Assembly (NCBI GenBank): GCA_023362775.1
Contig: JALMGJ010000011.1
Span: 22,370,001-22,434,000, forward strand
Length of the DNA: 64,000 bases
DNA from: Charina bottae
Lineage: Eukaryota; Chordata; Lepidosauria; Squamata; Charinaidae
Direction: 5' to 3'
Shown: positions 51,801-55,415 of the stretch, piece by piece
How positions within the stretch are numbered: position 1 is the stretch's first letter
Layout: each line of letters opens with the position of its first letter
Made by a program: the position numbers and the translations under genes
Notes under the pieces: generated by a model
Told to the model about the DNA's origin: nothing
Databases searched by the model: none
What the model saw: only the letters and a program-made list of their open reading frames with translations

Positions 51801-53449
51801 CGTCTTCGGACAATGCTGGCTCTTTGGCTAACAAACGGAGATGAGCACCGGCCCCTAGTCAGACACAACTGTGCAGGGGAAAACCTTTACCTTTACCCTT
51901 CAAGCAATGTTGCCTGGGCTTGGTTTCTTGTATTTTTGTGTTGCTCCTATTTTTTTAGCACATGCATGTGCGTGCACACACACACACAGATTACATTTTG
52001 CTTGCTGTTAGAATTTCAGCCTTCCCTAAGTCTAATCCTCAGATGTGTTTGACTACAATTTTCATCACCCCTAGGCAGCACTGCCATAGTCTACAGATGT
52101 GAAGGGCATCTGACTCAGGACATCTGTCATAAAAGTCATAGTCTCTAATTCTCTATAGGCAACAGGGTGCTCTGTAAAGTTGTCTACTCCTACTTTTAAG
52201 GTCCTCTAAACTAGCAGCTAATTCAGCAATGACTAATGATCCTTCAGGTAGAGCTCAACTGCTGATGACATCCTGAACACATCCGTTTAGTTTTCTAAAC
52301 TAAAGTTAGTTTACTAAACTAATGATCACTTCTGTACTGCGTATACAGAAGTCACCTGCTATTGTCTTCTTCCATGAGGTGTTTTTGAATCCCCCATCAA
52401 GCCTACAGTCCAGGGACTTCCTGGTCATCTCCCATCTAAGTATTAACCAGGACCAACCCTGTTTAGCTTCCAAGCCAGGCAGTTGGTGCTTCCACTTGCT
52501 GTGACAAGATAAAGATGCTTGGAGTTGAGCTCCTCCTGGTGATTACATCAATACATCTATTTACTTTTCTTGGGAACAGTAAGGAAACAGTTTGCCTTTG
52601 TCTTCTTGCAGTATTAGTTTTTCAACCTTCACAGTCTAGCTCAGAGCTTTCCAAGCTTTTCATGTTGGCGACACACACCAGTGGCGGTGGCGGTGGCGTG
52701 GCGGCGGCGGCAGCACGGCCTGCGGTGTCCCGGTGTGTCGCGCGCAAACCTGGAAGCGCTGATGGGGGGAACCGGAAGAAGCGGCACCCCCACCAATCAG
52801 TACCGCCGCCACTGCCACCGCCGTTCCCCCCATCAGTGCTTCCGGGTTTGCGCGCGACACACCAGGACACCGCAGGCGACACAGTAGTGTGTCGCGAAAC
52901 ACACTTTGGAAAGCTATGGGACTCTAGCTAACGCCCTGAAATTCCCTGTTGATCTCCCCCTGCCTTCTTCCAATTGTTTGATCTCCCAGTCCTAAGCTAC
53001 AGCCATGGATTTTCCTGGTGATCTTCCAATTGTGGTACATTTGAATCAACTCTGAGTTTCCCATTTAAGCACATTGCCAACTGAGCGTGCCACGTGGATA
53101 GCTATACAAACTTTCCAAGCCACACTTTTCAATGCAATTTCTGCATCATCTTTTTTTCAACAAATTGGCCAACCCCCAATGGCAAATCAGCCAGCATGAT
53201 GACCCCTGACCCCTGACCCCTGCTGATTCTTCTTTGTGACAAATCAAATCAAGTGTTTATGCCCATGTCATCTGTCAGATCCCCCACCTGCTCCTGTCTC
53301 CATTTCCACAGGATCAGTATGTCTTCTTGCACCAATGCCTTCTGGAAGGAATCCAGTCTGCCCCAAAGAATGACAGTGTGATTGTGGAGCATCCTGCCGT
53401 GTATGAAAACATCTTGGCTATGCAAGGCTATGAAGTCTCCCGGGTGTGA
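19354..53449 (+). CDS. PTPRH: PTPRH-like receptor tyrosine phosphatase, whole gene (18 exons)
   Basis: Exons: 19354-19404, 26897-26930, 30811-31008, 32536-32784, 35911-36162, 37110-37379, 38817-39092, 40688-40951, 41128-41209, 41564-41611, 42107-42197, 47077-47167, 48236-48312, 49298-49432, 49628-49750, 50044-50204, 51086-51221 and 53312-53449. They sum to 2,676 nt (891 residues plus stop) with every phase matching. Layout: signal peptide 1-28, Cys-rich module 29-94, five FN3 domains 95-531, membrane helix about 533-553, phosphatase domain about 590-860. Asp766 (WPD), Cys800 and Arg806 ([10 protein letters not shown]) are present, so the enzyme should be active. A single catalytic domain, FN3 ectodomain and C-terminal YENI mark the R3 class. 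TMEM86B upstream on the same strand favours PTPRH over PTPRB, J, O or Q. Human PTPRH has eight FN3 domains. Confidence 0.88.
19405..22540. other. PTPRH intron 1, first part: no gene seen
   Basis: Unassigned intron apart from a decayed palindromic MITE relic near 21305-21370. No ORF with recognisable domain content on either strand. Confidence 0.5.
22554..23524 (-). mobile_element. Penelope-like element, lineage B, 5'-truncated
   Basis: Flanked by a 13-bp duplication tttactagacaag (22541-22553 and 23525-23537). The minus strand carries the C-terminal GIY-YIG part of a PLE protein. The ends carry inverted copies of the same terminal sequence (22554-22640 and 23440-23524), a usual PLE arrangement. 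The 22600-22640 part has a hammerhead-like core changed at one base (GAAAGG for GAAACG). Confidence 0.88.
22730..23425 (-). pseudogene. PLE protein C-terminal part with GIY-YIG endonuclease
   Basis: An open minus-strand reading of about 230 residues from the Met at 23425. Residues 100-103 VYAI and 112-115 LYIG form the GIY-YIG signature, with Cys105 and Cys109 between them, followed by the SRMAQHRR block and a conserved Glu/Asn-rich C terminus. In PLEs this domain nicks target DNA. The reverse transcriptase is missing, so this is a dead fragment although the remaining frame is open. Confidence 0.85.
23614..24068 (+). mobile_element. SINE with 102-bp internal trimer
   Basis: A short-tail SINE in which a 102-bp core unit (from CCAGGAGACTGAGAG to GCAAA) is present three times, starting at 23656, 23758 and 23860. 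Each unit repeats the B-box-like GAG(T/C)TCTAGTCC. The rest of the SINE, with TTGTTGTTGTGGGG block and tail, is normal. Confidence 0.9.
24345..24810 (-). mobile_element. Non-LTR retrotransposon C-terminal fragment
   Basis: Minus ORF 24807-24469 contains [29 protein letters not shown] and [15 protein letters not shown], a C-terminal block common in vertebrate LINE proteins. It may be a nuclease-like domain of the R4/Dong-type clade, but I am unsure of the clade. It ends in a stop, followed by a TAATAA-rich tail near 24345. Confidence 0.6.
25144..25247. mobile_element. Foldback hAT MITE, intact
   Basis: Palindrome with CAGTG...CACTG ends and a perfect 8-bp duplication gtctatgt (25136-25143 and 25248-25255). 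This copy fixes the element's ends and its hAT class. Confidence 0.92.
25876..26470 (+). mobile_element. tRNA-derived SINE split by a palindromic insertion
   Basis: The SINE head AGAGCCAGTGTGGTGTAGTG ends at 25900 and resumes at 26371 with ttaatgtgctagacta, running through a decayed core to about 26470. The 465 bp between are the palindromic LTR-like element. Confidence 0.8.
25901..26365. mobile_element. Palindromic LTR-like element, copy 1
   Basis: Starts TGTAATGGTATGTGG and ends with its inverse (CCACATACCATCACA). The arms are about 185 bp each and a unique spacer of about 75 bp lies between. Flanks gtggg and gtagg look like a 5-bp duplication. The left arm has a TATA-like GGCTATAAAAG near 26040. 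TG...CA ends and 5-bp duplication are LTR-like; the long inversion is not. Confidence 0.75.
26897..26930 (+). CDS. PTPRH: PTPRH exon 2 (34 nt, second half of signal peptide)
   Basis: The acceptor TTCTTTGCAG precedes 26897 and a perfect GGTAAGT donor follows 26930. It encodes [11 protein letters not shown] in phase 0 to 1, completing the hydrophobic core started in exon 1. Cleavage is expected around residues 26-28. The small size makes it invisible to ORF scans. Confidence 0.72.
26975..27108. mobile_element. Foldback hAT MITE, 45 bp after PTPRH exon 2
   Basis: The same palindrome family as 25144. Duplication gtctaggg / gtttaggg (26967-26974, 27109-27116) with one mismatch. The right terminus has CACAG in place of CACTG. 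Confidence 0.88.
27110..28140. other. PTPRH intron 2, no gene seen
   Basis: Unassigned intron. A short stretch near 27525-27555 resembles the tail of the repeat whose end lies at 28824-28885. Confidence 0.4.
28158..28236. mobile_element. 79-bp Penelope-like micro-insertion
   Basis: Contains the lineage-B terminal sequence (aaatccagttgacatgattc and on to tgagaaccttcat). A perfect 12-bp duplication catgctgtttaa occurs at 28146-28157 and 28237-28248. An extreme 5' truncation that still made a target duplication. Confidence 0.9.
28824..28885 (-). repeat. Common LINE/SINE tail fragment
   Basis: The 'gggactctgggcggttta' type tail, also at 47177-47260 and 63770-63830. It is a frequent 3' end of squamate retroposons; the parent family is not determined. 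Confidence 0.5.
28908..29157 (+). mobile_element. hAT MITE family 1, second copy
   Basis: Termini CAGGGGTGGGCAAC and GTTCCCCACCCCTG, with a perfect 8-bp duplication ttttagag (28900-28907, 29158-29165). The core has two GC-box/ATTGG units, near 28980-29060. Confidence 0.92.
29363..29577. mobile_element. Penelope-like insertion, 89-bp perfect palindrome
   Basis: Arms 29397-29485 and 29491-29579 are exact reverse complements separated by 5 bp. A perfect 14-bp duplication cactgtttaccaca lies at 29349-29362 and 29578-29591. Each arm carries a hammerhead-like core in opposite orientation. Perfect arms indicate a very recent event. Confidence 0.92.
29498..29535 (+). ncRNA. Hammerhead-like motif in lineage-B PLE terminus
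   Basis: CTGAAGA (29498-29504) is followed after one extra A by a perfect 7-bp stem GCTCCTT/AAGGAGC with loop GGAT, then GAAACGTT. The mirror copy lies on the minus strand in the left arm. Stem I is weak (three pairs then mismatches), so catalytic ability is doubtful. Confidence 0.4.
29600..30800. other. PTPRH intron 2, end: no gene seen
   Basis: Unassigned. A hydrophobic reading from ATG 30642 looks like a signal peptide but has no donor of the required phase, so it is not called an exon. Confidence 0.4.
30811..31008 (+). CDS. PTPRH: PTPRH exon 3: cysteine-rich extracellular module
   Basis: The acceptor CTCTCACAG precedes 30811 and the donor GTAAGG follows 31008, phase 1 to 1, in frame with both neighbours. 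It encodes residues 29-94 with eight cysteines (starting CCKDPG, then single Cys residues) and N-glycosylation sites NTT and NCS. It is not an FN3 domain and I do not recognise the fold. Symmetric phase means it could be inserted or skipped without breaking the frame. Confidence 0.75.
31253..31589 (-). mobile_element. tRNA-derived SINE, second family (minus)
   Basis: Minus-strand copy of the element at 51571-51896. The tRNA-like head with B box GGTTCGAATCC is near 31515-31525, and the other end finishes in an AAGGTAAAG tail. Confidence 0.88.
31600..32075. other. PTPRH intron 3 segment, nothing recognised
   Basis: Unassigned intron without repeats that I can name. Confidence 0.4.
32081..32330 (+). 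mobile_element. Sauria-type SINE with BovB-like tail
   Basis: Same structure as 17405-17638: AGCCAGTTTGGTGTA head, GGGTGACCTTGGGCC core, and the tail ending gagaattggacacgattgaa followed by ATT repeats. It ends about 200 bp before FN3 exon 4. Confidence 0.88.
32536..32784 (+). CDS. PTPRH: PTPRH exon 4: FN3 domain 1
   Basis: Phase 1 to 1, acceptor CTGCACAG, donor GTGAGT. Residues 95-177 have the FN3 pattern: VTLSW in strand B, then [14 protein letters not shown] before the last strands. It is divergent, with extra cysteines (NCCHE, NACS) and several N-glycosylation sites. Confidence 0.88.
32941..33411 (+). mobile_element. SINE with 102-bp internal trimer, second copy
   Basis: Units start at 32985, 33087 and 33189, the same 102-bp period and unit boundaries as 23614-24068. 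It is followed by the normal SINE 3' part and an AAAT tail. It begins about 155 bp after FN3 exon 4. Confidence 0.9.
33940..34370 (+). mobile_element. hAT MITE family 2 with promoter-like tandem core
   Basis: Termini TAGGCTGACCATA and TATGGTCAGCCTA, with a perfect 8-bp duplication atgacact (33932-33939, 34371-34378). It contains three GC-box/ATTGG units at about 34035-34165, flanked by AACGGGAC-type subterminal motifs. The ends are unrelated to family 1 although the core is nearly the same. Confidence 0.92.
34453..34873. mobile_element. Palindromic LTR-like element, copy 2
   Basis: Starts TGTAATGGTCTGTGGGAA and ends with its inverse, with a perfect 5-bp duplication tctcc (34448-34452, 34874-34878). 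The arms are about 150 bp. The spacer, read on the minus strand, holds CTTGCAAGATTCTGTTAATG and an AATAAAG. It has the same plan as 25901-26365. Confidence 0.82.
34880..35390. other. PTPRH intron 4 segment, nothing recognised
   Basis: Unassigned intron, AT-rich at the right end. Confidence 0.4.
35401..35746 (+). mobile_element. hAT MITE family 4 with short minisatellite core
   Basis: Termini CAGAGCTTTCCAAACT and its inverse AGTTTGGAAAGCTCTG, with a perfect 8-bp duplication gtatacat (35393-35400, 35747-35754). The core has about three units of the GTCCTAGTGCCTGCCTTGTG minisatellite that is hugely expanded at 42268-43924. Confidence 0.93.
35911..36162 (+). CDS. PTPRH: PTPRH exon 5: FN3 domain 2
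   Basis: Phase 1 to 1, acceptor TTTGTCTCAG, donor GGTACA. Residues 178-261: [18 protein letters not shown] start, [23 protein letters not shown] canonical FN3 with N-glycosylation sites NLT, NRT and NKS. Confidence 0.95.
36249..36659. mobile_element. MITE family 5 (CAGGTAGTCCTCG ends)
   Basis: Termini CAGGTAGTCCTCGCTTAA and CATTAAGCGAGGACTACCTG with internal inverted copies of the 'cttaacgacc' motif. Other copies at 37770 and 57228 are flanked by TA, suggesting a Tc1/mariner-type target. Here one flank has changed. Confidence 0.82.
36665..37100. other. PTPRH intron 5 segment, nothing recognised
   Basis: Unassigned intron. Confidence 0.4.
37110..37379 (+). CDS. PTPRH: PTPRH exon 6: FN3 domain 3
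   Basis: Phase 1 to 1, acceptor CTTCCCCCAG, donor CGTGAGT. Residues 262-351 contain [39 protein letters not shown] and [11 protein letters not shown], a clear FN3 domain with NVS, NAT and NIS glycosylation sites. Confidence 0.95.
37770..38423. mobile_element. MITE family 5 interrupted by a solo LTR
   Basis: Left end CAGGTAGTCCTCAACTTATG after TA; right end CATAAGTCGAGGACTACC near 38400-38421. The inner part 38121-38382 is a solo LTR that inserted later. Confidence 0.8.
38121..38382 (+). mobile_element. Solo LTR (262 bp) nested in a MITE
   Basis: Begins TGTGGTGGAG and ends CCCCTGACA. A perfect 5-bp duplication gaatg lies at 38116-38120 and 38383-38387. An AATAAAG lies near 38320, about 60 bp before the end, as for an R-U5 junction. 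No internal retroelement sequence is in the window, so the parent family is unknown. Confidence 0.85.
38424..38775. repeat. (TTTTA)n then (AATTT)n pentanucleotide tract
   Basis: About 240 bp of TTTTA units with occasional TTATT slips, then about 55 bp of AATTT units, then a decayed end. It starts where the family-5 MITE ends and stops about 40 bp before FN3 exon 7. Confidence 0.95.
38817..39092 (+). CDS. PTPRH: PTPRH exon 7: FN3 domain 4
   Basis: Phase 1 to 1, acceptor CTTTCAG, donor AGTACTT (weaker than the others). Residues 352-443 contain [37 protein letters not shown]. The donor is only 0.3 kb downstream of the pentanucleotide tract. Confidence 0.92.
39480..39610 (-). mobile_element. tRNA-derived SINE relic (minus)
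   Basis: On the minus strand a tRNA-like head, CGCTCAGTGGCCTAG as A box and GGTTCAAATTCC as B box, without a clear tail. Related to the relics at 3420 and 5555. Confidence 0.55.
39842..40080 (-). repeat. (GATT)n tract and LINE-like relic
   Basis: About nine GATT units, then sequence of the 'gtttttgactcctagcaacctcat' type to about 40060. This recalls a common vertebrate LINE 3' region in minus orientation. The family is not certain. Confidence 0.4.
40285..40515 (-). mobile_element. hAT MITE family 1, third copy (inverted)
   Basis: Termini CAGGGGTGGGGAACC and GTTGCCCACCCCTG, with a perfect 8-bp duplication ctctaatc (40277-40284, 40516-40523). Its GC-box/CCAAT core is in the opposite orientation to the copies at 18412 and 28908. 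It ends about 170 bp before FN3 exon 8. Confidence 0.93.
40688..40951 (+). CDS. PTPRH: PTPRH exon 8: FN3 domain 5 (membrane-proximal)
   Basis: Phase 1 to 1, acceptor CTTATACAG, donor GGTGAGA. Residues 444-531 contain [19 protein letters not shown] and [16 protein letters not shown] shortened FN3 just before the membrane, as in other R3 receptors. Confidence 0.92.
41128..41209 (+). CDS. PTPRH: PTPRH exon 9: transmembrane helix
   Basis: Phase 1 to 2, acceptor GTGTTCAG, donor GGTAAGC. Encodes [20 protein letters not shown] and continues LFYC, followed by Arg-rich CRRR: one membrane span and its cytoplasmic stop-transfer. The type I orientation follows from the signal peptide. Confidence 0.95.
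41564..41611 (+). CDS. PTPRH: PTPRH exon 10: cytoplasmic linker
   Basis: A 48-nt exon, phase 2 to 2, acceptor TGCTTTCAG, donor GGTGAGA, encoding [16 protein letters not shown]. It is an acidic/polar linker after the membrane and being a multiple of three could be skipped without changing frame. Confidence 0.85.
41730..42030 (+). mobile_element. LTR-like relic related to the palindromic elements
   Basis: Starts TGTAATGTAGACC and shares the CAGACTTGCAAGATTCTGTTA and TAGCTTTACAACA segments with 25901-26365. Its right half is not an inverted copy of the left. A GGGA-rich tract sits inside. Ends not fixed. Confidence 0.5.
42107..42197 (+). CDS. PTPRH: PTPRH exon 11: start of phosphatase region
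   Basis: Phase 2 to 0, acceptor TGCTACAG, donor GGTATGA. Residues 575-605 include VSAFPRYC and [12 protein letters not shown], the juxtamembrane block that opens R3 phosphatase domains. Confidence 0.93.
42268..43924 (+). mobile_element. hAT MITE family 4 with expanded minisatellite (about 25 units)
   Basis: Same ends as 35401-35746 (CAGAGCTTTCCAAATT... AGTTTGGAAAGCTCTT), but 1.66 kb long. About 25 units with periods 61, 56 and 53 bp run from about 42350 to 43820. Part of the array repeats as a block of 475 bp (42372 and 42847 start the same unit series). Sits in the intron between exons 11 and 12. No clean duplication is visible. Confidence 0.92.
43930..44575. other. PTPRH intron 11 segment, nothing recognised
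   Basis: Unassigned intron. Possible old retroposon sequence around 44080-44300 but no family call. Confidence 0.35.
44580..44745 (+). repeat. CR1/L3-like LINE relic
   Basis: The sequence 'attgtgtccaggactgggcc ... gagaaactgcaacagggcc ... cttcaaatac' resembles the 3' part of CR1-group LINEs. Decayed, no ORF. Confidence 0.5.
44750..45980. other. PTPRH intron 11 segment, nothing recognised
   Basis: Unassigned AT-rich intron. Confidence 0.4.
45985..46265. mobile_element. Penelope-like lineage-A inverted pair
   Basis: The right arm 46157-46265 matches 8563-8675 and the left arm 45985-46090 is its inverse, with 65 bp between. Both arms hold a decayed hammerhead-like core (TTGAGGA and CGGAGGA for CTGAAGA; GAAATG or CAAATG for GAAACG). 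The arrangement parallels the lineage-B palindrome at 29363. Confidence 0.75.
46290..47070. other. PTPRH intron 11 end, nothing recognised
   Basis: Unassigned intron up to the exon 12 acceptor. Confidence 0.4.
47077..47167 (+). CDS. PTPRH: PTPRH exon 12: phosphatase domain, NRY motif
   Basis: Phase 0 to 1, acceptor ACATAATAG, donor TGTAAGT. Residues 606-635 end in [12 protein letters not shown], the substrate-recognition loop region. A second in-frame acceptor (CTACAG, 9 nt later) would drop Gln-Leu-Gln. I chose the earlier one because family members have a three-residue segment here. Confidence 0.88.
47177..47700. repeat. Retroposon tails, G-rich tract and (GAAT)n
   Basis: A LINE/SINE tail block lies at 47177-47260, directly after the exon 12 donor. 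A (GGGGGC)n tract at 47523-47541 could form a G-quadruplex. Another tail of the same type is near 47600, then about 13 GAAT-like units at 47642-47697. Confidence 0.6.
48236..48312 (+). CDS. PTPRH: PTPRH exon 13: phosphatase domain
   Basis: Phase 1 to 0, acceptor TCTCTACAG, donor GTATGT. Residues 636-661, DHARVQL and [10 protein letters not shown], a core strand of the PTP fold. Confidence 0.94.
48320..49290. other. PTPRH intron 13, nothing recognised
   Basis: Unassigned intron with no repeat I can name. Confidence 0.4.
49298..49432 (+). CDS. PTPRH: PTPRH exon 14: phosphatase domain
   Basis: Phase 0 to 0, acceptor TCCCCCAG, donor GTGAGA. Residues 662-706: [18 protein letters not shown] and the [15 protein letters not shown] strand, standard PTP core motifs. 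Confidence 0.96.
49628..49750 (+). CDS. PTPRH: PTPRH exon 15: phosphatase domain
   Basis: Phase 0 to 0, acceptor CTGGCCAG, donor GTGAGT. Residues 707-747: [18 protein letters not shown] and IRDFSIKL, the KCxxYWP block of PTP domains. Confidence 0.96.
50044..50204 (+). CDS. PTPRH: PTPRH exon 16: WPD loop and catalytic Cys
   Basis: Phase 0 to 2, acceptor TCTCAACAG, donor GGTACA. Residues 748-800 carry [11 protein letters not shown] with the general acid Asp766, and end in VLVHC with the nucleophile Cys800. The intron falls right after this Cys codon, inside the P loop. Confidence 0.97.
50583..50822 (+). mobile_element. hAT MITE family 3 with promoter-like tandem core
   Basis: Ends CAAGGGTCGGAAACTG and TTTGCCGACCCCTG, then CGGCTCGCGAGCC-type subterminal palindrome. 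The core holds two GC-box/ATTGG units (about 50665-50755). It interrupts an LTR-like relic (50530-50582 and 50823-50945, minus strand) sharing CTTGCAAGATTCTGTT with 25901 and 34453. The target duplication is degraded. Confidence 0.78.
51086..51221 (+). CDS. PTPRH: PTPRH exon 17: rest of P loop
   Basis: Phase 2 to 0, acceptor CCTTTCCAG, donor GTGAGA. Completes [10 protein letters not shown] with Arg806 that binds phosphate, then [11 protein letters not shown] and [12 protein letters not shown]. All residues needed for catalysis are intact. Confidence 0.97.
51571..51896 (+). mobile_element. tRNA-derived SINE, second family (plus)
   Basis: A box TGGCTCAGCGG (51581-51591) and a perfect B box GGTTCGAATCC (51634-51644). 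The body continues to a tail ending in CTTTACCTTTACC. The inverse copy is at 31253. The 5' 80 nt look like a tRNA but cannot form a full acceptor stem, so it is a SINE, not a tRNA gene. Confidence 0.9.
51900..52635. other. PTPRH intron 17 segment, nothing recognised
   Basis: Unassigned intron, with a short CA tract near 51977-51987. Confidence 0.4.
52642..52918. mobile_element. hAT MITE family 4 relative with GC-rich palindromic core
   Basis: Left end CAGAGCTTTCCAAGC and right end TTTGGAAAGCTATG, so the same terminal family as 35401. The core differs: a GGC-rich palindrome with GTGTGTCGCG motifs and GCGCGCAAACC. A flank repeat (gtctagct / ctctagct) is approximate. Confidence 0.75.
53312..53449 (+). 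CDS. PTPRH: PTPRH exon 18: C terminus and stop
   Basis: Phase 0, acceptor TTTCCACAG, stop TGA 53447-53449. Residues 847-891: the Q loop [15 protein letters not shown], then a tail with VYENI (Tyr877) and GYEVSRV (Tyr886). R3 receptors are known to be phosphorylated by Src-family kinases on such a tail tyrosine; Y-E-N-I also fits the Grb2 SH2 pattern. Confidence 0.96.
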   Translation, partial: DQYVFLHQCLLEGIQSAPKNDSVIVEHPAVYENILAMQGYEVSRV

Positions 53450-53573
53450 AAGACTTAGCTCTCACCCAGGCAAGAAAATGTTCACCTTCTATAAGTTTCA
53501 AAATAATTCCCCCCCCCAAAATGGAGGCATTCCCCCCCCTGAATTTAACTTCTAACTTCCATGTTTTAAATGG

Positions 53574-53579
53574 AATAAA
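53574..53579 (+). terminator. PTPRH: Poly(A) signal AATAAA of PTPRH
   Basis: First AATAAA after the stop, 125 bp downstream, giving a short 3' UTR of about 150 bp. Confidence 0.7.
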
Positions 53580-53599
53580 TTTTCCAAAGTAAACAGACT

Positions 53600-55020
53600 G
53601 TACAGGATTTATACATGCCTAAAGTCACTGTTCTGCAAATTGGCAATTTTGTCTACATGTCCAAGAGGCATGAATTTCCAAGAAACAGCATCCTCTCTCC
53701 TTACTCCCCCAGCTCACACTGAGTCTTTCCACCACTGCTATTTAACATTGTCATTTTCAAAGGAGGAATCTGGAGATGAAATCCAAAGGTATTGGCTCAT
53801 TGTTTGGAACATCACTCATGGTTCCTTTAACCAAGGTTTTGTTGAATAAAGCACAGTTGGGTGTGGTCCCCAAAGGTTTAAAGTCATCAACCATGTTTTT
53901 GAAACTACAAGGACGAGAATCTCACAATGCAGAAGTATAAACCATAATCCATGATTCTGAAAACACAATACTTGGGTTTACACAAAATTCTAAGCCAAGA
54001 CAACCAAACCAAACCAAACCAAACCACAGTGTCGCTTAGGATTAAGTAAACATGAGTTTATCTTAAAAGTAGAAGAGCTTCTGAGCAAGCAAGCATAGCA
54101 GCTAACTGATCATGTGAGTTTTGAACAATTAATTTTGTCTACATAAAATTGTACACGAGTGCCTCTGGGGACTAAAATTAGATAATTAGATAGAGGTCTT
54201 CTCTTAGAAAAATCCCGAATATGGTAAAGTTGGCGTACTGCTTATTTTAAAGCAACCTCTATTACCTACAGTATTTGTACATTCTTTTCTCTGAAATAAT
54301 TAACTATCGAAATGAGAAGCTTCCCAAATGATTCAGAGCCTCCCTTTTAGCCTCATGAAACAGTTTCGTCGATTAATTAAGTAAACATGACCTCCTTTAA
54401 AAAATTGTTGGCATACATGATGATTAAGACAAAGCCAAGATACAAAATTTAATCACACACATTAAGTAACCTTTGAATCACTGAGAACTGAAGTGTGAAT
54501 GTCTTACTTCACCAGGTTGCACACAAAAAAACATTTTTTCCTGTTGACAATGAACCCAAGTTCTTGATGTACAAAACAATTTGTCTACTACTTTCCCCAC
54601 AGCAACGCTATTCTCCCACACTACTGTACTGGGAATTGTGGGGGTGGGGGGAGCTGGGGATTCCTTGAGGCACAACACCAGAGCCCTTCATCCAATTATA
54701 CTGCATGAAAACTGGGCACTAAAAGAAATTAAGACTGAAGCTGAGCATGGCTGAATTATTTGGTTGCTGAGGCAACCTGAGTGTCAGCTCCAAAATGTTG
54801 CCATGGAGCTGTCATATATATATACATACATGCACACACACACACACACACTCTCTCCTTCTTTCCACCAGGTCACAGCTCTTTGTGAGTTCAGATCTTT
54901 TAGATCTGGCAAGGAGGTAGTGATAATGCAGGCCAAGCTCACTAATGGCGTTGAATGCAATAGGATGGTAGGAACCCTGGGAGAGATGTGCTCTTGAGGA
55001 ACCATATCAACACATAGTCA
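53600..55020. other. Intergenic, no gene seen
   Basis: Unassigned AT-rich sequence with a short TA/CA tract near 54818-54852. No exon of the neighbour expected from mammals (SYT5) was recognised. Confidence 0.5.
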
Positions 55021-55032
55021 AGGTGCTCCCCC

Positions 55033-55190
55033 AGGTCGGTCGGTCGGTCGGTCGGTCGGTCTGTCTGTCTGTCTGTCTGTCTTCCTTCCTTCCTTCCTTC
55101 CTTCCTTCCTTCTTACTTACTTACTTACTTATTTATTTATTTATTTATTTTTATTTTTATTTCTTTATTTTTATATTTATTTATATTTAT
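55033..55190. repeat. Compound tetranucleotide tract
   Basis: Successive blocks: about 6 GGTC units, 5 TGTC units, 7 TTCC units, 4 TTAC units, then TTTA-rich sequence. Several motifs are one or two substitutions apart, as if one array drifted stepwise. Confidence 0.9.
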
Positions 55191-55194
55191 TTAT

Positions 55195-55415
55195 TTTCTA
55201 TCTCGCCTTTATTATTTTTTATAAGTAACTCAAGGCGGCGAACATACCTAATACTCCTCCCTCCTCTTTTCCCCACAACAACAACCCTGTGAGGTGAGTT
55301 GGGCTGAGAGAGAGGGACTGGCCCAAGGTCACTTTCATGCCTAAGGCGGGACTAGAACTCATGGACTCCTGGTTCCTAGCCCAGCACCTTAACCACTAGA
55401 CCAAACTGGCTCTCA
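55195..55415 (-). mobile_element. tRNA-derived SINE, short-tail subtype (minus)
   Basis: Reverse-complement copy: 'aactcaaggcggcgaacat' tail first, head TTAACCACTAGACCAAACTG last. The A-T tail joins the tetranucleotide tract on its left. Confidence 0.88.
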
